NCBI GenBank assembly: GCA_016806145.1
Contig: CP063166.1
Span: 1,426,001 to 1,490,000, forward strand
Direction: 5' to 3'
DNA: 64,000 nt
DNA from: Variovorax paradoxus
GTDB lineage: Bacteria > Pseudomonadota > Gammaproteobacteria > Burkholderiales > Burkholderiaceae_C
Shown here: one piece after another, positions 1-9,331 of the stretch
Layout: every line of letters starts with the position of its first letter
Numbering within the stretch: position 1 is the first letter of the stretch
Position numbers and translations under genes: made by a program
The notes under the pieces: generated by a model
Database searches by the model: none
The model's input: only the letters and a program-made list of their open reading frames with translations
What the model was told of the DNA's origin: nothing

Positions 1-624
1 TGGGAGCCCACACGGCTGGTCCAGGCCCATCTGGCGGAGCATGCGCCCACTGAATCCGCCGCCGCGGCCCTGGGCCGCGCGCTTTTCCATCATGACGACT
101 GGACCAGCTTCGATTGCGGCACCCGCACGCTCGAGGAATCCGTCGCGCGCATGGCGGCGCGTCTCGCGCTGCCGGCCGACCGCCTGCTGGCCATGCTCGA
201 CGGACTCGGCGAACGGCTGGCGCCGATCGATGTCACGGTGGCGCTGCTCGAGGAGCTGTTCGAGCGCCGCGAGGCCGGCGAGCCGCTGAAGCTCTACTAC
301 CTCTCGAACATGCCCGCGCCCTATGCGCGCGCGATCGTGGCGCGCCACGGCTTCATGCGGCGTTTCGACGGCGGCGTGTTCTCGGGCGACGTGAAGTTCC
401 TGAAGCCCCATCGCGAGATCTACGAACTGCTCGCGGTGCGCCATGCGCTGGCGGCGGAGCAGACGGTGTTCATCGACGATTCGGCGCCCAACGTGGAAGC
501 CGCGCGCGCCTTCGGCTGGCACGCGATCCACTGCACCGCGCCGGCCACGCTCGCGACCCAGCTCTCGCGCTACCTGCCGGTGCGCTCGACCTTGTCGATG
601 TCGAAGCCCAGGCTGCCCGCGTAG
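1..624 (+). CDS. HAD-superfamily hydrolase, 5' end outside window
   Basis: The frame is open from base 1 to the TAG at 622-624 (207 residues visible), so the N-terminus with the nucleophilic DxD motif is missing. What remains has the rest of a HAD type IA hydrolase: LYYLSNM (motif II Ser), the KPHREIY lysine (motif III) and FIDDSAPNVEAARAFGW, the acidic motif IV that helps hold Mg2+. The family removes phosphate from small metabolites or halide from haloacids; the substrate cannot be told. An internal ATG at 151 would give a protein lacking the cap region, so it is not the start. The last 55 bases overlap the convergent lipocalin gene. Confidence 0.85.
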   Translation, partial: WEPTRLVQAHLAEHAPTESAAAALGRALFHHDDWTSFDCGTRTLEESVARMAARLALPADRLLAMLDGLGERLAPIDVTVALLEELFERREAGEPLKLYYLSNMPAPYARAIVARHGFMRRFDGGVFSGDVKFLKPHREIYELLAVRHALAAEQTVFIDDSAPNVEAARAFGWHAIHCTAPATLATQLSRYLPVRSTLSMSKPRLPA

Positions 625-1241
625 TCGAGCTCGGCCTGCAGGGTCGCGTCGTCCAGGCAGGGCGCGCGCGACAGCACCCACAGGTACTCGCGGTTCGGCG
701 TGCCGACCAGCGCCACCTGGTAGTCGCGGTCCAGCTTCAGGATCCAGTAGTCGCCCCACACCACCGGCAGCCAGGCCAGCCACGAGGGCGCGAAGCGCAC
801 CTCGAGCCGGCCCGCGCCGGGCTGGCCCGCCACCGGCACCACGCGCGCGGTGCCCAGCGATTCCTCGAAATTGCCGTCGGCGCGCTCGCAGCGGTTGAGC
901 ACCTCGATCGTGCCGTCAGGGCGCGGCGTGTACTGGGCCGTGACCGGGCCGGCGCAGGATTTCTGGAAGCGGTTGGGCAGCCGCGCCTGTTCATGCCACA
1001 GGCCGGCGTAGCGGTGCAGGTCCACGGGTGCCACCACCTGCAGCGGCGCGCGCATCAGCGGCGCGCCATCGGCCGGACCGGCCAGCCGCACGCGCGAGCG
1101 GCGCGCGGCATCCAGCGCGAGCCAGGCCGCCGCGCCGCCGATCACGAAGGCCGTGGCCAGCGTGCCGATGGCGGCGCTGGTGCGGCGGTCGTCGAAGGGG
1201 GCGAGGTCGGTGGAGGCTGCGGGAGGAAGTCTGCGCTGCAT
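570..1241 (-). CDS. Lipocalin family protein (Blc-like), membrane-anchored
   Basis: 223 residues. After a short cytoplasmic N-terminus there is one hydrophobic segment (about residues 24-45), so the protein is probably anchored in the inner membrane with its barrel outside. The lipocalin start motif is visible as LHRYAGLWHEQARLPNRFQ (GxW within it), followed by CAGPVTAQYTPRPDGTIEVLNRC and WVLSRAP, as in bacterial Blc. E. coli Blc is an outer-membrane lipoprotein that binds lysophospholipids; here a transmembrane anchor replaces the lipobox. The start at 1241 has an AGGAG sequence just upstream. It converges with the HAD hydrolase gene and is divergent from transaldolase. The ligand is unknown. 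Confidence 0.85.
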   Translation of the reverse strand: MQRRLPPAASTDLAPFDDRRTSAAIGTLATAFVIGGAAAWLALDAARRSRVRLAGPADGAPLMRAPLQVVAPVDLHRYAGLWHEQARLPNRFQKSCAGPVTAQYTPRPDGTIEVLNRCERADGNFEESLGTARVVPVAGQPGAGRLEVRFAPSWLAWLPVVWGDYWILKLDRDYQVALVGTPNREYLWVLSRAPCLDDATLQAELDYAGSLGFDIDKVERTGR

Positions 1242-1270
1242 GTAGGGGGCTCCTGGGTCGGGACGGGACG

Positions 1271-1288
1271 GCGAATCCGACGATTCGC
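1271..1288. promoter_or_regulatory. Inverted repeat between lipocalin and tal
   Basis: GCGAATC-CGAC-GATTCGC is a perfect 7-4-7 inverted repeat in the 268-bp divergent region. It has no T-run, so it does not look like a terminator. It lies 30 bp upstream of the lipocalin start and could be an operator. The binding protein is unknown. Confidence 0.3.
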
Positions 1289-1509
1289 GAAGGAAGGACT
1301 CCGCAGCCTAGGCGCGCTCGCGGGTGCTCGCCGTCAGCCGTGGACCACAGCGCCTGTAGGGCGGCATGGGGCCGAAACCCTGCTGGCCGCATGTTGTTCG
1401 CGCCGTCATGGAACCGGGTGCCAAGCCGTGCTACGGTGCGCATGAAAGCATCGGCCCGCATGCACCAGCGTGCAGGCCCTGTCGCCATCACCGCAACATA
1501 ATCATTGCC

Positions 1510-2466
1510 ATGAACCAACTCGATGCACTCCGTCAATGGACCACCGTGGTCGCCGACACCGGCGACTTCAAGCAGCTCAGCGCCTCCAAGCCGCAGGACG
1601 CGACCACCAATCCGTCGCTGATCCTCAAGGCGGTGCAGAAGGCCGAGTACCGGCCGCTGCTCGACGAGGGCGTGAAGAAGCATGCGGGCAAGCCGCTCGA
1701 CGAAGTCATCGACCGCCTGCTGGTGCGCTTCGGCACCGAGATCCTTTCGATCATCCCGGGCCGCGTCTCCACCGAGGTCGATGCGCGTCTGTCCTTCGAC
1801 ACCGCCGCCACCGTGGCGCGCGGCGAGCGCATCACGGCGCTCTACAAGGCCGAGGGCATCGACACCGAGAAGCGGCTGCTGATCAAGGTCGCCTCCACCT
1901 GGGAAGGCATCGAGGCCGCGCGCCAGCTCGAGAGCAAGGGCATCCGCACCAACCTCACGCTGCTGTTCTCGTTCGCGCAGGCCGTGGCCTGCGGCGCGGC
2001 CGGCGTGCAGCTGATCTCGCCCTTCGTCGGCCGCATCTACGACTGGTACAAGAAGTCCGAGGGCGCCAAGTGGGACGAGGCCGCCAATGCCGGCGCCAAC
2101 GACCCCGGCGTGAAGTCGGTGCGCCAGATCTTCGAGTACTACAAGGCCAACGGCATCAAGACCGAGGTGATGGGCGCGAGCTTCCGCAACGTGGGCCAGA
2201 TCAAGGCGCTCGCCGGCTGCGACCTGCTGACCATCAGCCCCGAACTGCTGGCCGAACTGGCCGCGAGCAACGAGCCGCTCGAGCATGCGCTCGACGCCAA
2301 GGCCGCCGCCAAGGGCAAGGCCGAGAAGATCGCCTACGACGAGGCCGGCTTCCGCTTCGCGCTCAACGAGGACGCGATGGCCACCGAGAAGCTCGCCGAG
2401 GGCATCCGCGCCTTCGCGGCCGACGCGATCAAGCTCGAGAAGCTGATGCAGGAAAGCGGCCGCTGA
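1510..2466 (+). CDS. tal: Transaldolase
   Basis: 318 residues, matching the TalB subfamily (E. coli TalB has 317). It moves a dihydroxyacetone unit between sedoheptulose-7-P and glyceraldehyde-3-P in the non-oxidative pentose phosphate pathway, in the cytoplasm. [12 protein letters not shown] near residues 30-42 is the first transaldolase signature, and Lys126 in [12 protein letters not shown] is the expected Schiff-base lysine. The frame extends upstream to 1366, but [10 protein letters not shown] matches the family N-terminus, so 1510 is the start. pgi starts 2 bp after the stop, so the two are very probably one operon linking pentose phosphates with hexose phosphates. Confidence 0.97.
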   Translation: MNQLDALRQWTTVVADTGDFKQLSASKPQDATTNPSLILKAVQKAEYRPLLDEGVKKHAGKPLDEVIDRLLVRFGTEILSIIPGRVSTEVDARLSFDTAATVARGERITALYKAEGIDTEKRLLIKVASTWEGIEAARQLESKGIRTNLTLLFSFAQAVACGAAGVQLISPFVGRIYDWYKKSEGAKWDEAANAGANDPGVKSVRQIFEYYKANGIKTEVMGASFRNVGQIKALAGCDLLTISPELLAELAASNEPLEHALDAKAAAKGKAEKIAYDEAGFRFALNEDAMATEKLAEGIRAFAADAIKLEKLMQESGR

Positions 2467-2468
2467 TC

Positions 2469-4034
<1,566 letters not shown>

Positions 4035-4099
4035 GCGCTTGGCCGTTCGAAGTACGCCATTCGTTGCCATTGCCGTTGCAGAAGGCGCCGATATGATGG

Positions 4100-4119
4100 C
4101 CCCGGGAAATTTCCCGGGG
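4100..4119. promoter_or_regulatory. 20-bp perfect palindrome upstream of DUF805 gene
   Basis: CCCCGGGAAATTTCCCGGGG is fully self-complementary. It lies 65 bp after the pgi stop and 22 bp before the DUF805 start, with AAGAGGAG just downstream. No U-tract follows, so a classical terminator is unlikely. It could be a dimeric-repressor operator or an mRNA hairpin near the ribosome binding site. Confidence 0.4.
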
Positions 4120-4141
4120 ACCTCAAGAGGAGCCGAGCAAA

Positions 4142-4474
4142 ATGGATTTTCAAACAGCGGTCAAGACCTGCTTTCAGAAGTACACGGATTTCAGTGGGCG
4201 CGCCTCGCGCTCCGAGTTCTGGTGGTTCATATTGGCCGAGGTGGTCGTGCTGATCGTCGCCAGCCTCATCCACCAGATCGTCTACCTGGTCGCCGCGCTG
4301 GGCTTCCTGCTGCCCGTGCTGGCCGCGGGCTCGCGCCGCCTGCACGACATCGGCAAGAGCGGCTGGTTCCAGCTGCTGATGATCATTCCGCTGATCAACC
4401 TCGTGCTGATCTATTTCTTCGTGCAGCCCAGCCAGCCCGAGGCCAATGCCTACGGCCAGCCGCCGGGTGCCTGA
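4142..4474 (+). CDS. DUF805 family small membrane protein
   Basis: 110 residues. The N-terminus (about 1-24, FQTAVKTCFQKYTDFSGRASRSEFWW) is the DUF805 hallmark: a soluble stretch ending in GRASRSEFWWF. Three or so membrane segments follow (about 26-45, 46-62, 77-94), and SRRLHDIGKSGW marks the conserved loop. Proteins of this family resemble phage or plasmid inner-membrane proteins such as E. coli YhaH; their role is not established. A good AAGAGGAG lies 8 bp before the ATG. It is a single-gene unit bounded by the palindrome at 4100 and the terminator at 4507. Confidence 0.9.
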   Translation: MDFQTAVKTCFQKYTDFSGRASRSEFWWFILAEVVVLIVASLIHQIVYLVAALGFLLPVLAAGSRRLHDIGKSGWFQLLMIIPLINLVLIYFFVQPSQPEANAYGQPPGA

Positions 4475-4506
4475 AGACCCCGGGACACGCAGAACAACGA
4501 TTCGAC

Positions 4507-4531
4507 AGGGCCGCGCATGCGGCCCTTTTTT
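4507..4531 (+). terminator. Rho-independent terminator after DUF805 gene
   Basis: Stem AGGGCCGC, loop GCAT, stem GCGGCCCT, then a T-run to 4531. The position directly after the DUF805 stop and before the convergent pdxA-like gene fits termination of the + strand transcript. Confidence 0.85.
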
Positions 4532-4543
4532 ATGGCGGCCGAC

Positions 4544-5602
4544 TCAGGCCTCGGCCGTCGCGGCCGCGCGCACCGGCGCACCGCTGGCCATGCGCAGGCA
4601 TAGGTCGAAGGCCTGCTGCAGGCCCTCGATCTGCGCGATGCCCTGGCCCGCGATGTCGAAGGCGCTGCCGCTGGCCGAGGTGGCCACGGGCACGGGCAGG
4701 CCGCCGTGCAGGGTCACGCCCTGCTCGAAGCCCATGAGCTTCATCGCGATCTGGCCCTGGTCGTGGTACATCGAGACCACCGCGTCGACGTCGCCGCGCC
4801 GCGCGCCGATGAACACCGTGTCGGGCGAGAACGGGCCGCGCGCGTCGTAGCCCTCGGCGCGCAGCTTTTCGATGGCCGGGCCGATGATCTCGATCTCCTC
4901 CATGCCGATCGAGCCGCCGTCGCCGGCATGCGGGTTGAGCCCCGAGACCGCGATGCGCGGCTGCGCCACGCCCGACTGGCGCAGCGCCGCGGCGATGATC
5001 TTCACCGCGTCGCGCACGCCTTCACCGGTGATGTGGCTCGCCACGTCCTTCAGCGGAATGTGCGAGGTCACGCGCGAGGTCCACAGCGCCCCCGTGAGGT
5101 TGAACTCGCAGACGAAGCCCGGCACCGCGAAGCGCGCCTGCATGTAGCGCAGCTCGTCCTCGTGCATCAGGCCGCCCAGGCGCAGCGAATGCTTGTTGAG
5201 CGGCGCGAACAGGATCGCGTCGACCTGGCCGCGGCGCACGGCCGCGGTCGCGAGCTCGAGCGCCTCGAAGGAGGCACGGCCCGAGGCCTCGTTCGATTCG
5301 CCGAGCACCGGCTCGGCACCGTCCATCCAGTCGCAGGCCAGCAGCGAGGGCCGGCCGTCCTCGAAGCGCAGCGTGTCGAGGCTCTCGGCCGCGAGCGGAT
5401 CGAGCTTCGCGCCGGCGATGCGCTCGCCCGCGGCCAGCACCACCGGGTCGGCGATCAGCAGCACGCGCGCGGCGTCGAGGTTGCGCTGGCGCGCGAGCAG
5501 CTTGACCGCCATCTCGGGGCCGACCCCGCTGGGGTCGCCGAGCAGCACGGCGATACGGGGCTTGGCGGAGGTCACGGTCGGAATCTTCGAAGGAGTGGAC
5601 AT
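4544..5602 (-). CDS. PdxA-like 4-hydroxythreonine-4-phosphate dehydrogenase family protein
   Basis: 352 residues, NAD-dependent metal-requiring dehydrogenase of the PdxA family. GDPSGVGPEM near the N-terminus, SHIPLKDV and MYHDQGQIAMK (metal-binding His residues), and GLNPHAGDGG are all present. Classical PdxA makes the 3-amino-2-oxopropyl phosphate precursor of pyridoxal phosphate; paralogues (PdxA2, TphB types) act on threonate or erythronate phosphates or on aromatic cis-diols. Here it follows a Bug-type binding protein and faces a LysR regulator, a catabolic setting, so a paralogue role is at least as likely as B6 synthesis. An in-frame ATG at 5641 overlaps the upstream stop (ATGA) and would add 13 residues; homology favours 5602. 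Confidence 0.85.
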   Translation of the reverse strand: MSTPSKIPTVTSAKPRIAVLLGDPSGVGPEMAVKLLARQRNLDAARVLLIADPVVLAAGERIAGAKLDPLAAESLDTLRFEDGRPSLLACDWMDGAEPVLGESNEASGRASFEALELATAAVRRGQVDAILFAPLNKHSLRLGGLMHEDELRYMQARFAVPGFVCEFNLTGALWTSRVTSHIPLKDVASHITGEGVRDAVKIIAAALRQSGVAQPRIAVSGLNPHAGDGGSIGMEEIEIIGPAIEKLRAEGYDARGPFSPDTVFIGARRGDVDAVVSMYHDQGQIAMKLMGFEQGVTLHGGLPVPVATSASGSAFDIAGQGIAQIEGLQQAFDLCLRMASGAPVRAAATAEA

Positions 5603-5637
5603 GGCGATCGTCGGTGGAGAAAAAGCGAGGGACGGCC

Positions 5638-6633
5638 TCATTCGGCCTTGATGTTGGCGGCGCGCACGAGCTGGCCGTAGTGCTCGAACTCCTGCCGGTT
5701 CATGGCCGCGAAGGGTTCGCCGATCAGGTTGCCGGGCTCGCCGCCCAGGGCCTTGATGCGGGCCTGCACGTCGGGCAGCTGCAGGCTGCGCGCCAGCTCG
5801 GCGCTCAGGCGCTCGACGGCCGGGCGCGGTGTGCCGGCCGTCACGTAGAGGCCGTACCAGGTCGAGACGTCGGCGCCCTTGACGCCCTGTTCGGCCAGCG
5901 TGGGCACGTCGGGCAGTTCGGGCGAGCGCTGCGGCGCGCTCACGGCCAGCGCGCGGAACTTGCCGGCCTTGATCTGGCCCATGGCCGAGGAGGTGCTGTC
6001 GAACATCATCTCGACCTCGCCCGAGATGATGTCGATGTGCGCCTGCGAGCTGCCCTTGTAGGGCACGTGCACCGACTTCATGCCGGTGGCCAGGTTGAAG
6101 GCCTCGCCGCCCACGTGCTGGGTGCTGCCGATGCCCGAGGAGGCGTACTTGAAACCGCCGGGCTTGGCCGCCATCGCGGCCAGCAGGTCCTTCACCGACT
6201 TGTAGGGCGAGCTGGCCGACACCACCAGCACGTTGGGCATCACGGCCACCAGGCCCAGCGGCTGCAGGTCTTTCAGCGGGTCGTACTTGAGCTTGAGGAT
6301 GTGCGGCGCCACCGCCTGCGCGGTGTTGGTGGCCAGGAGCAGCGTGGCGCCGTCGGCCGGCGCGCGTGCCGTGAGCTCGCCCGCGATGGTGTTGGAGGCA
6401 CCGGGCCGGTTCTCGACCACCACCGGCTGCTTGAGCGCGGGCGAGAGCTTGTCGGCCAGCACGCGCGCGAGGATGTCGGTGCCGCCGCCCGGCGAGGCGC
6501 CGACCATGATGCGCAGCGGCTTGTCGGGGTAGGCGGGCGCGGTCTGGGCGGCGGCGAGGCCGCAGGCCAGCACGAGCGTGGCGGCGAAGGCGCCGGCGCA
6601 GCGCTGCCGGAAGGCCGGGGAAAAGGGGCGCAT
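5638..6633 (-). CDS. Bug/TctC-type tripartite tricarboxylate transporter binding protein
   Basis: 331 residues with a Sec signal peptide (RCAGAFAATLVLACGLAAAQ). The mature part has the Bug fold marks YPDKPLRIMVGASPGGGTDILAR, VVENRPGASN, and KYASSGIGSTQH. Bug proteins are periplasmic binders of carboxylates, amides or related small molecules, much expanded in Burkholderiales. No TctA or TctB membrane partner is seen nearby, which is common for orphan Bug proteins. The ATG at 6633 has GGAGA upstream. It leads the operon with the PdxA-like gene and is divergent from the LysR gene, which suggests substrate-induced control. Confidence 0.92.
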   Translation of the reverse strand: MRPFSPAFRQRCAGAFAATLVLACGLAAAQTAPAYPDKPLRIMVGASPGGGTDILARVLADKLSPALKQPVVVENRPGASNTIAGELTARAPADGATLLLATNTAQAVAPHILKLKYDPLKDLQPLGLVAVMPNVLVVSASSPYKSVKDLLAAMAAKPGGFKYASSGIGSTQHVGGEAFNLATGMKSVHVPYKGSSQAHIDIISGEVEMMFDSTSSAMGQIKAGKFRALAVSAPQRSPELPDVPTLAEQGVKGADVSTWYGLYVTAGTPRPAVERLSAELARSLQLPDVQARIKALGGEPGNLIGEPFAAMNRQEFEHYGQLVRAANIKAE

Positions 6634-6720
6634 CGGGGTTGTCTCCTGCTTGTTGGTCTTGGACGCCATTGCTTTCCATGCATGGCGAGGCTGCAGGTTA
6701 GGCCGTTCGCTCCTCGCGAT

Positions 6721-6734
6721 CCAATCGAAATTGG
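6721..6734. promoter_or_regulatory. Candidate operator in tctC-like / lysR divergent region
   Basis: CCAAT-CGAA-ATTGG is a 5-4-5 inverted repeat in the 125-bp region between the divergent Bug-protein and LysR genes, 25 bp upstream of the LysR ATG. LysR proteins usually bind such dyads between divergent genes and also repress themselves. The protein-site pairing is an inference. Confidence 0.4.
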
Positions 6735-6758
6735 CGGGGTCTCCATATACTTTTGGTG

Positions 6759-7694
6759 ATGACCGTCCAGAAAACATCGCCCGATGCCTCGCTGATGCTG
6801 CAGGTGCGCCCGCGCCAATTGCTGCTGCTGGTGCGCCTCGACGCCCACCGCCACCTGGGCCGCGCGGCCGAGGCCATGAACATCAGCCAGCCCGCGGCCA
6901 CCAAGCTGCTGCAGCAGCTCGAGGATTCGCTCGGCGAGAAGCTGTTCGAGCGGCTGGCGCGCGGCATGGAGCCCACGCCCTACGGCGAGATCCTGGTGCG
7001 CTACGCCCACCGCGTGGTCAGCGACTTCGGCAGCGCGCGCGAGGAGATGCTGGCGCTGCGCTCCGGCCTCAGCGGCGCGCTGCGCGTGGGCAGCGTGCCG
7101 GGCGCGGTGCCCGAGCTGCTGGCGCCGGCGCTGGTCGAGTACCGCCGGCGCCATCCGCAGGTGGCGGTGTCGGTGGTGGTCGAGACCAGCGACGTGATGC
7201 AGGCCCAGCTCGAGCAGGGCGAGGTCGACCTGGTGCTGGGCCGGCTCACCGACGGGCACGACGAGTCGCGCTACGCCAGCGTGCCGCTGCTCGGCGAATC
7301 GCAGGTGGTGGTGGTGCGCGGCGGCCATCCGGCCTTCGAGCGCGAGGGACTCACGCTGGCCGACCTGGCGGCCTGGCAATGGGTGCTGCAGCCCCCGGGC
7401 TCGCCGCAGCGCGGGCGCTTCGAGGCCGCCATGCGCGAGGCCGGCGTGCAGGCGCGGCTCGACATCCTCGAAACGGCCTCGCCGATCGCCATCACCGCGC
7501 TGCTCGAGAGCTCGGACATGGCGGCCGTCATGCCCGCCTCGCAGGCCCGGCACTACGCGCGGCTGGGCCTGCTGCGGGTGGTGCCGATCGAGTTGCCGGT
7601 GCGCGTGCCGCCGATCTGCCTGGTCACGCGCGAGGACCGGGCGCTCTCGCCCGCGGCGGCCCAGTTCCGGCGGCAGCTGCTGGGCACCGGTTGA
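6759..7694 (+). CDS. LysR-family transcriptional regulator
   Basis: 311 residues from the ATG at 6759; in-frame TTG and GTG codons lie directly before it. The N-terminal winged helix-turn-helix reads LGRAAEAMNISQPAATKLLQQLEDSLGEKLFER (about residues 28-60), the standard LysR recognition helix region. The rest is a periplasmic-binding-like effector domain (LRVGSVPGAVPELLAPAL onward). The sequence resembles the GbpR/galactose-binding-protein regulator branch. It is divergent from the Bug-protein and PdxA-like operon, which it probably controls in response to a small molecule that operon handles. Confidence 0.92.
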   Translation: MTVQKTSPDASLMLQVRPRQLLLLVRLDAHRHLGRAAEAMNISQPAATKLLQQLEDSLGEKLFERLARGMEPTPYGEILVRYAHRVVSDFGSAREEMLALRSGLSGALRVGSVPGAVPELLAPALVEYRRRHPQVAVSVVVETSDVMQAQLEQGEVDLVLGRLTDGHDESRYASVPLLGESQVVVVRGGHPAFEREGLTLADLAAWQWVLQPPGSPQRGRFEAAMREAGVQARLDILETASPIAITALLESSDMAAVMPASQARHYARLGLLRVVPIELPVRVPPICLVTREDRALSPAAAQFRRQLLGTG

Positions 7695-7765
7695 ACGCTT
7701 TGGATTGCCTGCGGCACATGCTGTATTGCGTTGACTAGGGAATTCACTAGCCAATCGGTGCATGA

Positions 7766-7792
7766 AAGTACTGTCGTTGACATTCGAAGTAC
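7766..7792 (+). promoter_or_regulatory. Direct repeats upstream of the polyol operon
   Basis: AAGTAC occurs at 7766-7771 and again at 7787-7792, 21 bp apart start to start (two helical turns), in similar context (GAAAGTAC and CGAAGTAC). They lie about 80-100 bp upstream of the binding-protein gene. AraC/XylS activators bind such in-phase direct repeats, and an AraC gene sits in the same cluster. This is an inferred site. Confidence 0.4.
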
Positions 7793-7868
7793 CAAAACCG
7801 CAAGCGTGTTTATCCAGAATCCGGGCACGGCGACCCGAGGGGGCGTCGCTCACCCTCTAGGAGACAAC

Positions 7869-9179
7869 ATGCAGCGTTTTCTGAAAGCGGGCCTCGTCCT
7901 CGCACTCGCCGGCACCGGGCTCGTCGCCCAGGCCGCCACCGAACTCGTGATCGCGACCGTCAACAACGGCCACATGATCGAGATGCAGAAGCTCACGCCC
8001 TTCTTCGAGAAGGCCAATCCCGACATCAAGCTCAAGTGGGTCACGCTGGAAGAGGGCACGCTGCGCCAGCGCGTGACCACCGACATCGCCACCAAGGGCG
8101 GCCAGTTCGACGTGATGACCATCGGCCTGTACGAAGCGCCGATCTGGTCGAAGAAGGGCTGGCTGCAGCCCATCGCCACCGACGCCGCCTACGACGCCGA
8201 CGACCTGCTTCCCGCGATCCGCGACGGCCTGTCGTACCAGGGCAAGCTCTACGCCGCGCCGTTCTACGGCGAGAGCTCGATGCTCATGTACCGCAAGGAC
8301 TTGGCCGACAAGGTCGGCTTCCAGATGCCCGAGCAGCCGACCTGGACCCAGGTGAAGGAGTTGGCCGGCAAGATCCACGACCCGAAGGCCGGCGTCTACG
8401 GCATGTGCCTGCGCGGCAAGCCGGGCTGGGGCGACAACATGGCCTTCCTGACCACGCTGGTCAACACCAACGGCGGCCAGTGGTTCGACATGCAGTGGAA
8501 GCCGCAGATCGACACCAAGCCCTGGAAGGACGCGATCGGCTTCTACGTCGACCTGATGAAGGCCTACGGCCCGCCGGGCGCCTCGGCCAACAGCTTCAAC
8601 GAGAACCTCGCGCTCTTCAATGAAGGCAAGTGCGGCATGTGGGTCGACGCGACCATCGCGGCCTCGTTCATCAGCGATCCCAAGCAGTCGAAGGTGGCCG
8701 ACAAGGTGGCGTTCGCGCAGGCACCGGTGGCCGTCACGCCCAAGGGCGCCAACTGGCTGTGGACCTGGAACCTGGCGATCCCCGCCAGCTCGACCAAGGC
8801 CGCGGCCGCCCAGACCTTCGTGAAGTGGGCCACCTCCAAGGACTACATCAACCTGGTCGCCAAGGAGCAGGGCTGGGGCGCGGTGCCCACCGGCACGCGC
8901 AAGTCGACCTACGCGAACGCCGAGTTCCAGAAGGTCGCGAAGTTCGCCGCCGCCGAGAAGAAGGCCATCGACAGCGCCAACCTCAGCGACAGCACGCTGC
9001 CCAAGTCGCCCTACGTCGGCGTGCAGTACGCGGCCATTCCCGAGTTCCAGGCCATCGGCGTGGCAGTGGGCCAGCAGATGAGCGCGGCCCTCGCGGGCAA
9101 GGTCACGGTCGACCAGGCGCTGAAGACCTCGCAGACCACGGCCGAGCGTGAGATGAAGAAGGCCGGCTACTACAAGTAA
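7869..9179 (+). CDS. smoE: Polyol (mannitol/sorbitol) ABC transporter substrate-binding protein
   Basis: 436 residues with a signal peptide (MQRFLKAGLVLALAGTGLVAQA), so it is periplasmic. It is a family 1 extracellular solute-binding protein: ELVIATVNNGHMIEMQKL at the mature start, GQFDVMTIGLYEAPIW, and GWGAVPTGTRKSTY near the end, the pattern of SmoE/MtlE proteins that capture mannitol, sorbitol or arabitol. AGGAGA lies just before the ATG at 7869; the longer upstream frame lacks coding character. It is first of the operon with two permeases and an ATPase. Confidence 0.92.
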   Translation: MQRFLKAGLVLALAGTGLVAQAATELVIATVNNGHMIEMQKLTPFFEKANPDIKLKWVTLEEGTLRQRVTTDIATKGGQFDVMTIGLYEAPIWSKKGWLQPIATDAAYDADDLLPAIRDGLSYQGKLYAAPFYGESSMLMYRKDLADKVGFQMPEQPTWTQVKELAGKIHDPKAGVYGMCLRGKPGWGDNMAFLTTLVNTNGGQWFDMQWKPQIDTKPWKDAIGFYVDLMKAYGPPGASANSFNENLALFNEGKCGMWVDATIAASFISDPKQSKVADKVAFAQAPVAVTPKGANWLWTWNLAIPASSTKAAAAQTFVKWATSKDYINLVAKEQGWGAVPTGTRKSTYANAEFQKVAKFAAAEKKAIDSANLSDSTLPKSPYVGVQYAAIPEFQAIGVAVGQQMSAALAGKVTVDQALKTSQTTAEREMKKAGYYK

Positions 9180-9192
9180 GCCCCGCGGCTTG

Positions 9193-9304
9193 CTCCCTCC
9201 CCCTCTGGGGGAGGGTCGGGGTGGGGGCACGCACGGCGCGTCGTCCGTCGCCGCGCTCGATCGCGGCAGCCCCCATCCCCGCCTTCCCCCAGAGGGGGAA
9301 GGAG
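9193..9304. repeat. REP/BIME-like pair of inverted hairpins
   Basis: Two 9-3-9 hairpins in opposite orientation: CCCTCCCCC-TCT-GGGGGAGGG at 9195-9215 and CCTTCCCCC-AGA-GGGGGAAGG at 9282-9302, joined by about 66 bp. GGTCGGGGTGGGGGC after the first pairs with GCCCCCATCCCCGCC before the second, so the unit is a large inverted repeat. It sits in the binding-protein/permease gap. Such elements can lower downstream expression or stabilise the upstream mRNA, which would fit high binding-protein levels. Confidence 0.7.
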
Positions 9305-9331
9305 CCAGACAGAAGAGAGAAGGGACCTCCC

